DNA of 9,024 nt from Verrucomicrobiales bacterium (GCA_003527555.1 DPWT01000173.1:1-9024); one strand, 5' to 3'. Positions 1 through 7,251 are shown, counted from the stretch's first letter. Numbers and translations: made by a program. Notes: generated from the letters alone by a model not told the origin.

Positions 1-2084
1 GCCCTCGTAGCACTCGACGAAGCAGAATCCACTGTAAATGCGGCGGCCGTTTGCAGAATTGGAGGCAACAGTTTTTTGTAATGCTCTGGTGCAGTGACTA
101 TTTTTGCCAGAGTAACAACTGCAGCCGTCTGCACCCACACGCTATCGTATTTAAGAAACTCAAGCAGCCTATCACGGTGTTTGGCAATCCGCTCCGGCTT
201 GGCACGTTTCAACGCCTGGATAGCATGCCGCGCAACCCACCATGATTCGTTCGGATCGTCGATCATCGCACCGACGAGGTCATACATTTCAGGCGTGATT
301 TTATCATCTGGAAATGCCCGACCTTTAAACATTCCTGTGAGAGTTAATAGTCCAGCCTGACGCAGTCGTGGATCTTTTGATCTGAGAAGCGGAACTACAA
401 ACTCAACCCGACCTCGCTGCACCACGGTGCTCATTGCCAAGCTACGGAAGGCGTACTCGGGATGGTAGATGTATTTCAACAGCGTGTCGTCTGTTAGATC
501 CGGGTCGGCCATCTTAGCTAGCACAGGCACGGAAACACTGTCCTCGACCGTTTCCTTCAGCAGATCCTCCATGGTCAGCTTGCCACCGGGTATTGGCTCG
601 GCGGATTGGAAAAGGTCGTCAGCTGCATTCCCCCACGGACGCGCGGGGAGTTTGAAATACTTCGCCCACTTGCTGCGGGGTGCTCCCCATAGTTGTAGCT
701 TCTTGCGCGGGTAAGTGTAGGTGAGAGCGAAGTAGGTGCCCCACGCCCTACTGCTTGACGCTTCGGTTGCGGAACGGTCGTAGCGATCATCCATCCCCGC
801 GATTCCAATGCTACCATCGTGCCGTCGCGAAAGCTCCATTACCCAGCGTCTGGTGTCGTGATAAGATCGGTATTGGGTTGGGCGTTTATCTTTCATCAAC
901 GCCACTGCTCCGTGGTGCCAAATTTCACCAATACCACCACCTGTATGCGCTGCGTGGAACCAATTGGTCGCGTAAAAACTCTTCATCGCAGAGTTGTCAC
1001 GCGCCTTGGCGTAGACAGATTTTTCCCCATCGGGTAAAAGTTTGGCTGCCACAGCCATCGCGCACGCTAGCCCACCCGTCTTACCATTGTCGCGGAAGCC
1101 ACCTTCAGGTGGACCATTACCATAGGAAACATTGCCGTGGCCTGAAAAGCGGTAGAACTGTTGCAGCGATTTTTTGAACATATAGTCGTCAACTTCCACT
1201 CCACACAATTGTGCCATTAGCAGGAATGTCATGCAGTTCACACCAGATGCGTGCACCTGCCCAGTTCCAGTGGAATAAGTAAATGCGGCAGGTGCTCCAC
1301 GACCACTCCAGCCACCGTTGTACATATGCACCTTTAGCTCTTCCGTCATTTTTTTGATGACTGGCAGCACCGACCGATCTCCAGTTCTTAGGTAATATTC
1401 ACAGAGCCCTGGGCCCTTGTAGCCCTTCTCCCAGTTCATGCCTCCGATCGTTTCAATGCCCTTCATCCACCTCTTGACCACGGCCAGATCCTTCTCCTCA
1501 CCTGTGGAAAGCAGGAACATGACAGACCCCCACATCGGCTTATCTTGCTTGGCAAGAAGGTCAGCCAGTTTCCTAACAACCTTGTCGGATTTCGCACAAT
1601 TTTCTGGCCATGTTTTACTGTAGGCGCCCATCACAGGGATTTTCACCAGCACATTGCCCTGGCCCTTGATTTTTAGATTGATTGCCCCATCCTTCGACTC
1701 GGCGTTGGAAATAATGTCACCAAGGATAAATCGTGGATCAATGTCTTTGAGAACAACTCCATTGATGCTCTCGATGATTTGTCCCTTCTTCAGTTTGCCT
1801 GTGGCCTCTGCTGGCGATCCCTTCTCCACGTTGCTGATCTCCATGGTCATTGCCGGACGTTTCAGATTAATGCCAATTCCGACCGGGCCAAAATTACGTA
1901 CGTGCCATGATCGATTGCTATGCCTACCTGTATCATTCGGGTAAGGGTTAAACATTTTCATCCCACTCTGGTCTTTATAATACCCTTTCTGCTGAGCAAC
2001 CGCGGCACTGGTAGTCAACGCCATCACAGCCACAACAATGAGCGTATTGACCATCCTTAAAAATCCTAGTTTGAGTATCTTCAT
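1..2084 (-). CDS. Secreted DUF6288-like protein with PDZ, toroid-like and HEAT-like regions (C-terminus cut by window edge)
   Basis: An unbroken minus-strand frame of 694 codons starts at 2084 and is still open at base 1, so the C-terminus is missing. Residues 1-30 form a signal peptide (hydrophobic 12-29, likely cleavage after AVA before QQ), which predicts export. Residues about 66-145 look like a PDZ domain, with GPVGIGI, GSPAEATGKLKKGQ and IESINGV. Residues about 165-460 are helical with repeated Gly/His/Trp motifs (YNGGWSGRG, GHGNVSYGNGPPEGGF, HTGGGIGEIWHHG), resembling the alpha-toroid region of DUF6288 proteins of Verrucomicrobia and Planctomycetes. Residues about 510-690 read as HEAT-like helical repeats (HPEYAFRSLA, DPRLRQAGLL, SWWVARHAI). 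The biochemical role is unknown; a periplasmic scaffold or binding role is a guess. The start is uncertain: Met11 also gives a good signal peptide and has an AGGA nine bases upstream, while the first ATG has no clear ribosome site. It is transcribed divergently from the next gene. Confidence 0.85.
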   Translation of the reverse strand, partial: MKILKLGFLRMVNTLIVVAVMALTTSAAVAQQKGYYKDQSGMKMFNPYPNDTGRHSNRSWHVRNFGPVGIGINLKRPAMTMEISNVEKGSPAEATGKLKKGQIIESINGVVLKDIDPRFILGDIISNAESKDGAINLKIKGQGNVLVKIPVMGAYSKTWPENCAKSDKVVRKLADLLAKQDKPMWGSVMFLLSTGEEKDLAVVKRWMKGIETIGGMNWEKGYKGPGLCEYYLRTGDRSVLPVIKKMTEELKVHMYNGGWSGRGAPAAFTYSTGTGQVHASGVNCMTFLLMAQLCGVEVDDYMFKKSLQQFYRFSGHGNVSYGNGPPEGGFRDNGKTGGLACAMAVAAKLLPDGEKSVYAKARDNSAMKSFYATNWFHAAHTGGGIGEIWHHGAVALMKDKRPTQYRSYHDTRRWVMELSRRHDGSIGIAGMDDRYDRSATEASSSRAWGTYFALTYTYPRKKLQLWGAPRSKWAKYFKLPARPWGNAADDLFQSAEPIPGGKLTMEDLLKETVEDSVSVPVLAKMADPDLTDDTLLKYIYHPEYAFRSLAMSTVVQRGRVEFVVPLLRSKDPRLRQAGLLTLTGMFKGRAFPDDKITPEMYDLVGAMIDDPNESWWVARHAIQALKRAKPERIAKHRDRLLEFLKYDSVWVQTAAVVTLAKIVTAPEHYKKLLPPILQTAAAFTVDSASSSATR

Positions 2085-2158
2085 GGATGACAATTAAACT
2101 ATGTGTCAGGATACACAATATCAGAAAATGATCGTTTCATAATCACTCCAGATTTATT

Positions 2159-2192
2159 ATCTGGTCGATCTACCAGCCTAACTCGACCATAT
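2159..2192. promoter_or_regulatory. Imperfect inverted repeat in divergent intergenic region, possible operator
   Basis: ATCTGGTCGA at 2159-2168 and TCGACCATAT at 2183-2192 are reverse complements at 9 of 10 positions, with a 14-base spacer. It lies between the divergent starts at 2084 (minus) and about 2263 (plus), where a shared regulator could bind. A shorter inverted repeat, TGTGT/ACACA, lies at 2102-2117 near the minus-strand start. No convincing -35/-10 pair was found on either strand, so an operator role is inferred only from symmetry and place. Confidence 0.3.
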
Positions 2193-2262
2193 CTCATCTT
2201 GCAAATAAAGTCTGTTGTGTTTGCTTTAGCTAGAATTTTTGAACCTATCCACGGCACTAGGC

Positions 2263-2931
2263 ATGTTATACTTTTTTCTCATCATCTTTACGATCGCTAA
2301 TATCTCAGCGGAAGTTCATGGCCGAGCAGTAACCGTCCAATTTATCTCTCTCCCAAAAATTGCTGATGCTGAGCCAATTGAACTATTGGTAGCTGAAGAT
2401 AAATGCATCACTATCGATGCACCATGTCAGGAAATTTCCAAACCATATCGCGTCAATAAATGCAAGCAGTGGAAGGTCGGAAAATCCAAGAAAGCCGATG
2501 ACGGGACCCGGAAATTTACCGTTTATGGATCGGTGAAAGCACTAGATACTCGCCATCAACTCGTAATCCTCATCCGTAAAGGTGAGACCAATGCCGAGGG
2601 GTTTGAAGTCATTGTTACTGGATGTGGCATCGCCAAATTCGGGGGTGGCTCGTTTCTGCTGGTTAATGGTTCGGACAATGATGTCGCAGCTAAACTCGGC
2701 GATGAGGAATTCACCATCGCTCCAGGCAAGCAAAGCATTGTTAAACCCGAGATCAAAAACGGAACACATACATGCCACGCCATGTTCAGCTACCGCAAAA
2801 ACGATAAAATGAAGCCGTTTTTTAGCACCAATTGGCCGGTAAACAGTCATGCACGTGGCTTGGTCTGTTTCTACACTGACAGCAAGACCGGCAGCCTAAA
2901 AATGCACACGATTCGCGATTTCCTTGATTAG
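2263..2931 (+). CDS. Secreted hypothetical protein, Verrucomicrobia-type
   Basis: From the ATG at 2263 this encodes 222 residues; an in-frame TTG at 2239 would add eight. The N-terminus (MLYFFLIIFTIANISA) is a hydrophobic export signal with almost no positive charge, so the longer TTG form cannot be excluded. The mature part looks beta-rich, with two recognisable blocks. One is a Gly-rich stretch reading KFGGGSFLLVNGSDND, followed by LGDEEFTIAPGK. The other is a C-terminal block with FFSTNWPV, RGLVCFYTD and the ending MHTIRDFLD. I associate this pattern (GGG then FxxVN, and a terminal IRDFL) with uncharacterised secreted proteins of Verrucomicrobia, but assign no function. Several cysteines are present (in KCITIDAPC, VTGCG, HTCH), so periplasmic disulfides are possible. 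No terminator is evident downstream. Confidence 0.8.
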   Translation: MLYFFLIIFTIANISAEVHGRAVTVQFISLPKIADAEPIELLVAEDKCITIDAPCQEISKPYRVNKCKQWKVGKSKKADDGTRKFTVYGSVKALDTRHQLVILIRKGETNAEGFEVIVTGCGIAKFGGGSFLLVNGSDNDVAAKLGDEEFTIAPGKQSIVKPEIKNGTHTCHAMFSYRKNDKMKPFFSTNWPVNSHARGLVCFYTDSKTGSLKMHTIRDFLD

Positions 2932-3110
2932 CACGCTGATCCATAAAGTTTTTAAATACACTCATGCCAATACTTGTGGAAATACCAATGCATCGTTTCT
3001 TGTCACTGCCGCACGTCATCATTGACATCGTCATGGTTTCAATCATCAGCGCCCCATCACAATCACCCACATTTTTAGAATCCACTCGGAAAATTTAAAG
3101 TCACATTTCG

Positions 3111-4400
3111 ATGAGCGTTATCACCCAAGACGAACCACCAGTCATCATCGTTGGAGCTGGCCTCAGTGGCCTTACTTGTGCTCTTCGCCTTCACGAAGCC
3201 GGCATTCCCATTCAAGTAATCGAAGCCAGTGATGGGGTGGGTGGTCGTGTCCGTACTGATCGAGTTGATGGTTTTCTTCTTGATCGTGGTTTTCAAGTAT
3301 ATCTGAGCGCCTACCCAATGGCAGGTGAACTACTCGATCTAAAGGCTTTGCAATTGCGTAGTTTTGAGCCCGGCGCCTTAGTCTATGATGGTCGTGATCT
3401 CAATCGAGTGATGGATGTATTTCGTAAGCCTAAACATTTCATTGGTAGCCTTTTTTCATCAATCGGAAGTCTAAATGATAAAATTCGTGTTGCCTTGCTA
3501 AGATTTCAGACATTGGGCAGCTCAGCAGAGGATATCCTCACTCACGAGGACCAAGCAACAGAGGATTTTCTGAAAGACTTTGGTTTTAGCAAAAGAATGA
3601 TTGATGGCTTTTTTCGATGCTTTTACGGCGGTATTTTTCTTGAAAGCGAGCTGCGCACATCGAGCCATATGTTTGAGTTTACATTTAAAATGTTCAGTCA
3701 AGGAAACGCAACTCTTCCCGCACGAGGCATGGGCAGCATTCCTTTGCAACTTGCTCGCAGACTACCAGCAGGAACCATTCGCAACAACACACCTGTCACC
3801 GCTGTGACAAGCTCATCAGTGACGCTAGCGGATGGCGGTATTCTCCAAGGAAGCCGCGTCGTCATCGCTACTCAAGCATCACAGACGCAACGATTAGTGC
3901 CAGCTTTCAGTAGTCATGCCCCTGGCTGGCGATCGGTAACCAATGTCTATTATTCGGCCGACAAATCACCGTTAGGCGAGGCTATCATTGCGCTCAATGG
4001 CAGCGATGAGGGACTGGTCAATAATGTCTGTGTCCCCTCAGATGTAAGCTCCGACTACGCTCCTAATGGCAAGTCATTAATATCGGTTTCGTTACTTGGG
4101 ATTCATCGAGATGATGACATACCAGCTATAGTCAAAAAAGAACTAACGGAATGGTTCGGCAATCAGACACACAACTGGCGACACCTGAGAACTGATATAA
4201 TCAAACATGCCTTACCTGAACAACTCCCACAAAACGGACGTACGCATACGCGCGGATTCCAAAAAGTAGATGGCCTGATGATCTGTGGCGATCACACAAC
4301 AAGCGCTTCGATCGAAGGAGCCATCATCTCTGGAAACAAAGCAGCTGATGAACTCTTGAGATCAATACAATCAAAAAAAGATCGGCCTAAATCACAATAA
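3111..4400 (+). CDS. NAD(P)/FAD-dependent oxidoreductase, amine oxidase / phytoene-desaturase-like
   Basis: A 429-residue cytoplasmic flavoprotein. It has an N-terminal Rossmann FAD-binding motif (VIIVGAGLSG, with GxGxxG at 15-20), the ribose-binding acidic residue in VIEAS (Glu38), the GGRVRT motif at 44-49, and LLDRGFQVYLSAYP at about 56-69. The C-terminal FAD-closing motif is MICGDHTTSASIEGA (GD at 393-394). This order is that of the flavin amine oxidase superfamily (PF01593), which includes protoporphyrinogen oxidase and carotenoid desaturases; the RGFQV-type block points to a bacterial subgroup of unknown substrate. Length is normal for the subgroup and there is no signal peptide. It opens a four-gene run, followed after 22 bases by a flavin-reductase-family gene, so both need flavin cofactor. 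A carotenoid or other isoprenoid substrate is possible, but no crtB or other pathway gene is in the window. No clear ribosome site precedes the ATG. Confidence 0.88.
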   Translation: MSVITQDEPPVIIVGAGLSGLTCALRLHEAGIPIQVIEASDGVGGRVRTDRVDGFLLDRGFQVYLSAYPMAGELLDLKALQLRSFEPGALVYDGRDLNRVMDVFRKPKHFIGSLFSSIGSLNDKIRVALLRFQTLGSSAEDILTHEDQATEDFLKDFGFSKRMIDGFFRCFYGGIFLESELRTSSHMFEFTFKMFSQGNATLPARGMGSIPLQLARRLPAGTIRNNTPVTAVTSSSVTLADGGILQGSRVVIATQASQTQRLVPAFSSHAPGWRSVTNVYYSADKSPLGEAIIALNGSDEGLVNNVCVPSDVSSDYAPNGKSLISVSLLGIHRDDDIPAIVKKELTEWFGNQTHNWRHLRTDIIKHALPEQLPQNGRTHTRGFQKVDGLMICGDHTTSASIEGAIISGNKAADELLRSIQSKKDRPKSQ

Positions 4401-4416
4401 AGTATTTGCGGGGTCT

Positions 4417-4432
4417 GATATCTTGATATCTT
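4417..4432 (+). repeat. Tandem duplication of GATATCTT at a start region
   Basis: GATATCTT occurs twice back to back (4417-4424 and 4425-4432), spanning the proposed TTG start of the flavin-reductase-like gene at 4423. With a single copy, the same reading frame would have CTG instead of TTG at that place, so the duplication creates this candidate start codon. It may equally be a chance small duplication. Confidence 0.6.
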
Positions 4433-5058
4433 GCAGTGTGATTATTCATGCAGATGACGTAAATAATATGGCCAAGCTGGCAAGGGTTCAGTTTGCTACG
4501 ACTTTACCCGGGCCTAAACCGATCTGCCTCGTCGGCACACGCTCCACTACTGGAATTGCTAACTTGGCTCCTTTTTCCAGCATTACGCACCTTGGATCCA
4601 ACCCGCTTCTAATTGGAATGATCACGAGACCAGATGTGGTGCAACGCAACACCCTGCAAAATATCATCGATACTGAATCGTGGACACTCAATCACGTCAC
4701 ATCTGATACGGTGGATAGAGCACACCAATGTTCTGCTAAATATCCTGCAGATGTTTCTGAATTTGTTGCTACGGGTCTTACAGAGCACACGCACAAGGGC
4801 GTGATTGCACCATTTGTGAAAGAGTGCCCTATTCGTTATGCGCTGACGTTGGAGGGCATCATCGACATCCCCGCCAATGGCACGAAACTTATCATCGGCA
4901 GATTCCAGCTCGCTGACATACCAGAGGAGTCGTTTTCAGAGGATGGCTACATCTCCATCACAGAGTATGACTCTCTCGCATCAACGGCTCTCGATACCTA
5001 TTTCACCATCACCGAACACAAACGACTCCCATACGCCAGAGCTCCTAAGTCTGATTGA
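4423..5058 (+). CDS. Flavin reductase family protein (FMN-binding split barrel)
   Basis: Up to 211 residues. The core matches flavin-reductase-like split-barrel proteins that bind FMN: LPGPKPICLVGTRS at 28-41, GIANLAPFSSITHLGSNP at 44-61 (the NLAPFSS flavin-contact block), LIGMITRPDVVQRNT at 63-77 and WTLNHV at 87-92. AHQCSAKYP at 100-108 and FVKECPIRYAL further on are also typical. Such proteins reduce FMN or use bound FMN in small oxidoreductions, in the cytoplasm; the partner here is unknown. The start is uncertain. TTG at 4423 has a GGGG nine bases upstream (4410-4413), whereas GTG at 4438 gives an N-terminus (MIIHADDV) closer to the usual start of related proteins as I recall them. No ATG is near. 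The stop lies two bases before the next start codon, so translation is probably coupled. It follows the FAD oxidoreductase by 22 bases. Confidence 0.87.
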   Translation: MISCSVIIHADDVNNMAKLARVQFATTLPGPKPICLVGTRSTTGIANLAPFSSITHLGSNPLLIGMITRPDVVQRNTLQNIIDTESWTLNHVTSDTVDRAHQCSAKYPADVSEFVATGLTEHTHKGVIAPFVKECPIRYALTLEGIIDIPANGTKLIIGRFQLADIPEESFSEDGYISITEYDSLASTALDTYFTITEHKRLPYARAPKSD

Positions 5059-5060
5059 TC

Positions 5061-5804
5061 ATGAATACCCCGACTGATGAACAGCGGCTTGCAGAACGGC
5101 AACGGCCGAACTCATCAGTTGTGATGAAGCAGGACTGGGCACATTTATTGTTTCTCCATTGGGAAATCGATCCTGATGTGGTCCAAAAATCACTACCACC
5201 CGGACTTAGCGTTGATACTTATGACGGCCAAGCTTTCCTCGGTATTGTGCCCTTTTTTATGCAAAAAGTTCGGCCATCTTACTGCCCCGTTATGCCATGG
5301 ATTTCATGGTTTCAGGAACTAAATTTAAGAACGTATGTGCATGATGAGCAGGGCCGCCCCGGCGTCTGGTTCTACGCGCTGGACTGCAACCAGTGGCTCG
5401 CCGTAAAACTCGCCCGAACCCTTTTTAATCTGCCCTACCAGCACGCCAAAATGGAGTCTTCCATGCTCGAGGGCAACCTCAATTACACCTCTGTGCGGCG
5501 AGGGTGCGGGCATCCTCAATTTTTTAAATACCCCAACCAACTGAGCCAACCCAACAGCTCAAACATAGGCACGATCGAGTTCTTTTTGCTCGAGCGTTAC
5601 CGCCTATTTAGTGCGGATAAAAATGACGTCATTTACAGCGGCTGCGTCCATCACACCCCCTACCAATTTCAAGAGGTTGATGTCACCGACTACTCCACGA
5701 GATTGTTCTCCCTCTGTGGTTTTGAAGAGCCTGATAGCCCCCCTGTTTCTTCTCTAATGGCCGAAACGGTCTCCGTTGATATTCACCCTCTCAAAAAGAA
5801 CTAG
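5061..5804 (+). CDS. DUF2071 (YqjF-like) protein
   Basis: 247 residues from the ATG at 5061; a TTG two codons upstream overlaps the previous stop and is less likely. DUF2071 hallmarks run in order: WAHLLFLHWEIDPDVVQKSLPPGL at about 26-49 (split here by short loops in other members), AFLGIVPFFM at 58-67, the ELNLRTYV strand at 86-93, RPGVWFYALDCN at 99-110, ARTLFNLPYQHAKM at 118-131 and FFLLERYRLFS at 174-184. The family has a lipocalin-like/acetoacetate-decarboxylase-like beta fold and no agreed activity. There is no signal peptide or membrane segment. The gene sits two bases after the flavin-reductase-like gene and two bases before the ADP-ribosylglycohydrolase-like gene, so it is in the middle of an operon and probably acts in the same pathway. 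Family assignment is firm; function is unknown. Confidence 0.88.
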   Translation: MNTPTDEQRLAERQRPNSSVVMKQDWAHLLFLHWEIDPDVVQKSLPPGLSVDTYDGQAFLGIVPFFMQKVRPSYCPVMPWISWFQELNLRTYVHDEQGRPGVWFYALDCNQWLAVKLARTLFNLPYQHAKMESSMLEGNLNYTSVRRGCGHPQFFKYPNQLSQPNSSNIGTIEFFLLERYRLFSADKNDVIYSGCVHHTPYQFQEVDVTDYSTRLFSLCGFEEPDSPPVSSLMAETVSVDIHPLKKN

Positions 5805-5806
5805 CC

Positions 5807-6790
5807 ATGTCCCACCCTGTCACCGCGGCCTATCACGGATCGCTCATTGCCGATGCTCTGGCTATGCCAGTCCACTGGTATTATAACAGAGAAGCTCTCG
5901 ACCTTGACTACCCGGATCTAGGCCAGTTTTGCTCACCTCTCAAATTCCACCCTGATAGCATTTTGTGGAGATCAGAATATGACGCCCCCAACGAAAAAGG
6001 TGACATTCTCCACGATCAAGCTGTGTTTTGGGGGCAGCGTAATATTCACTATCATCAGAATCTTACTGCTGGAGAAAATACAGCCAACTTTAAGCTCGCT
6101 AGAATTCTCTACGAGCAAGTCAACACCGCAGGACGCTATTGTGAAACAGCATGGCTAGATCTCTACATCAAAAAAATGCTCACCCCAGGCTGGCACCACG
6201 ACACATATCTCGAGGAGTATCATCGTGGGTTTTTCACCCGATACGCACAGGGTAAGGATACACGTAAATGCGGTATCAAGGACGAACACATCGGAGGTCT
6301 CGCAACCGTACCCGCACTGGTGGCAGCCTTGATGGGCTCGGAACAGAATCAGAAACTTGACCGCGAAAAAATCAGGCAGACCGTCAAAACTCACGTCACA
6401 CTCACTCACCGTCACGGCAATGTTCTACGTGCCGCAGATTGCCTAACAAGACTCCTAATCGATTTATCAGATGGTATTCCTTTACGTGAAGCCGTCATGC
6501 ACTCCGCAGGAGATTGGTTTTCCACCAAAAAAGCGACCGCATGGGCCCGCCAAGACGACAGGGTCGTGATAGGTAGAAAACTTAGCACCGCCTGCTATAT
6601 CGACCAGGCATTCCCCGCCGCGCTCTATCTGGCGTGGAAATACCATGATGATTTTGATGCCGCCATCACAGCGAACGCAATAGTCGGCGGTGACAATTGC
6701 CACCGCGGTGCAGTAGTTGGATCACTTGTCGGGATTTCTCAACCACAAAGCCTGGCAAGGTGGACAGCACAACTTCAGCATATTGAGTAA
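5807..6790 (+). CDS. Divergent ADP-ribosylglycohydrolase-like protein with altered metal-site motifs
   Basis: 327 residues, soluble, starting at an ATG two bases after the DUF2071 stop. The N-terminus, AAYHGSLIADALAMPVHW (7-24), matches the opening G-xx-ADALGMPxxW helix of the ADP-ribosylglycohydrolase (DraG/ARH, J1-crystallin) fold. HIGGLATVPALVAAL (161-175) and THRHGNVLRAADCLTRLL (200-217) fit its conserved helices. The C-terminus has AIVGGDNCHRGAVVGSLVG (291-309), in the place of the usual GGDTDTxA motif. In known enzymes two Mg(II) or Mn(II) ions are held by a TDDT-like motif and the DTD motif. Here the first appears to read LTAGENT (86-92) and the second GGDNCHRG (294-301), so several metal-binding Asp/Thr residues are missing. 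Removal of ADP-ribose from proteins therefore cannot be assumed. It may hydrolyse another substrate, use other ligands or be a binding protein. It is the last gene of the four-gene run. Confidence 0.8.
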   Translation: MSHPVTAAYHGSLIADALAMPVHWYYNREALDLDYPDLGQFCSPLKFHPDSILWRSEYDAPNEKGDILHDQAVFWGQRNIHYHQNLTAGENTANFKLARILYEQVNTAGRYCETAWLDLYIKKMLTPGWHHDTYLEEYHRGFFTRYAQGKDTRKCGIKDEHIGGLATVPALVAALMGSEQNQKLDREKIRQTVKTHVTLTHRHGNVLRAADCLTRLLIDLSDGIPLREAVMHSAGDWFSTKKATAWARQDDRVVIGRKLSTACYIDQAFPAALYLAWKYHDDFDAAITANAIVGGDNCHRGAVVGSLVGISQPQSLARWTAQLQHIE

Positions 6791-6798
6791 GTTTTACT

Positions 6799-6827
6799 CG
6801 CCCAGTGGCCATATGCCCCATGAGGCG
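6799..6827 (+). terminator. Possible weak stem-loop after the four-gene operon
   Basis: CGCC at 6799-6802 pairs with GGCG at 6824-6827, and inside it GGC/GCC flank CATAT, giving a two-part stem with an internal loop. It starts eight bases after the operon's last stop. There is no U-tract behind it, so intrinsic termination is only a possibility. Confidence 0.2.
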
Positions 6828-6828
6828 T

Positions 6829-6859
6829 GATAATACTTTGTAGAGTGGTTTGTATTATC
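6829..6859. promoter_or_regulatory. Perfect 8-bp inverted repeat before the plus-strand DoxX-like gene
   Basis: GATAATAC at 6829-6836 and GTATTATC at 6852-6859 are exact reverse complements with a 15-base spacer, 26 bases before the ATG at 6886. The right arm overlaps a weak -35-like TTGTAT (6850-6855) that lies 17 bases before a -10-like TATAGC (6873-6878). This suggests an operator over a promoter. A terminator stem is the other reading, but no U-run follows. Confidence 0.35.
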
Positions 6860-6885
6860 GGTCATTTTGGATTATAGCTATAGCA

Positions 6886-7251
6886 ATGGAAATTGTTATA
6901 GTAGTTCTTCAAGTGATTGTTGCCCTCGGACTTTTGAATGTTTGGCTGGTGCGTGCCAAAAAGCCTACACCATTTCGTGGCGGTGAGGCCAAAACAATCA
7001 GAGACGAGTTTGACGCATACGGACTACCCAGTTTCATGATGTATCTCGTAGGAGGGCTCAAAGTAATCGTCGCTATCACAATGGTTGCTGGCATCTGGCT
7101 GCATGATCTTGTGTGGCCTGCGGCAGCCGTTTTGATTTTGTTGATGATTGGCGCGTTCGCCATGCATCTGAAGGTGAAAGATCCGTGGATAAAGTCGGTT
7201 CCCTCCTTACTTATGCTTGCGATGGCAATTGCTATCGCTGTCTTGAGATAA
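6886..7251 (+). CDS. DoxX-like small integral membrane protein
   Basis: 121 residues from the ATG at 6886; an in-frame TTG at 6850 would add twelve, but its start is less usual. Four hydrophobic segments at about 4-24, 52-71, 77-95 and 104-120 predict a four-helix inner-membrane protein. Between helices 1 and 2 there is a charged stretch with RDEFDAYGLPSF (39-50), and HLKVKDPWIKSVP (94-106) before the last helix. These D-x-YGL and KxKD-P blocks are typical of the DoxX-like family. Members are often linked to redox or thiol stress, but no enzyme activity is established and this protein lacks a motif that would decide its role. The minus-strand neighbour shares these blocks and is a divergent paralogue pointing towards it, with 27 bases between the stops. 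A symmetric element lies just upstream of the gene. Confidence 0.8.
   Translation: MEIVIVVLQVIVALGLLNVWLVRAKKPTPFRGGEAKTIRDEFDAYGLPSFMMYLVGGLKVIVAITMVAGIWLHDLVWPAAAVLILLMIGAFAMHLKVKDPWIKSVPSLLMLAMAIAIAVLR

Noticed and set aside
575..817. 80-codon minus-strand frame inside the large gene
   Set aside because: It is in a different frame from the real minus-strand protein, rich in Pro/Arg/Ser, and without a recognisable motif.
755..1177. 140-codon plus-strand open frame, and smaller ones across 51-1944
   Set aside because: They lie inside the long minus-strand DUF6288-like frame, which has a signal peptide and coherent domain motifs; their translations are low-complexity and unlike any family.
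2199..2236. TTGCAA and TAGAAT as promoter for the secreted hypothetical
   Set aside because: The spacer is 26 bases, far outside the 16-18 expected.
6155..6703. Minus-strand frames opposite the ADP-ribosylglycohydrolase-like gene
   Set aside because: Antisense shadows of a strongly supported coding frame.
5807..6790. Naming the gene draG or calling nitrogenase regulation
   Set aside because: No nitrogenase genes are present and the catalytic metal motifs differ from DraG.
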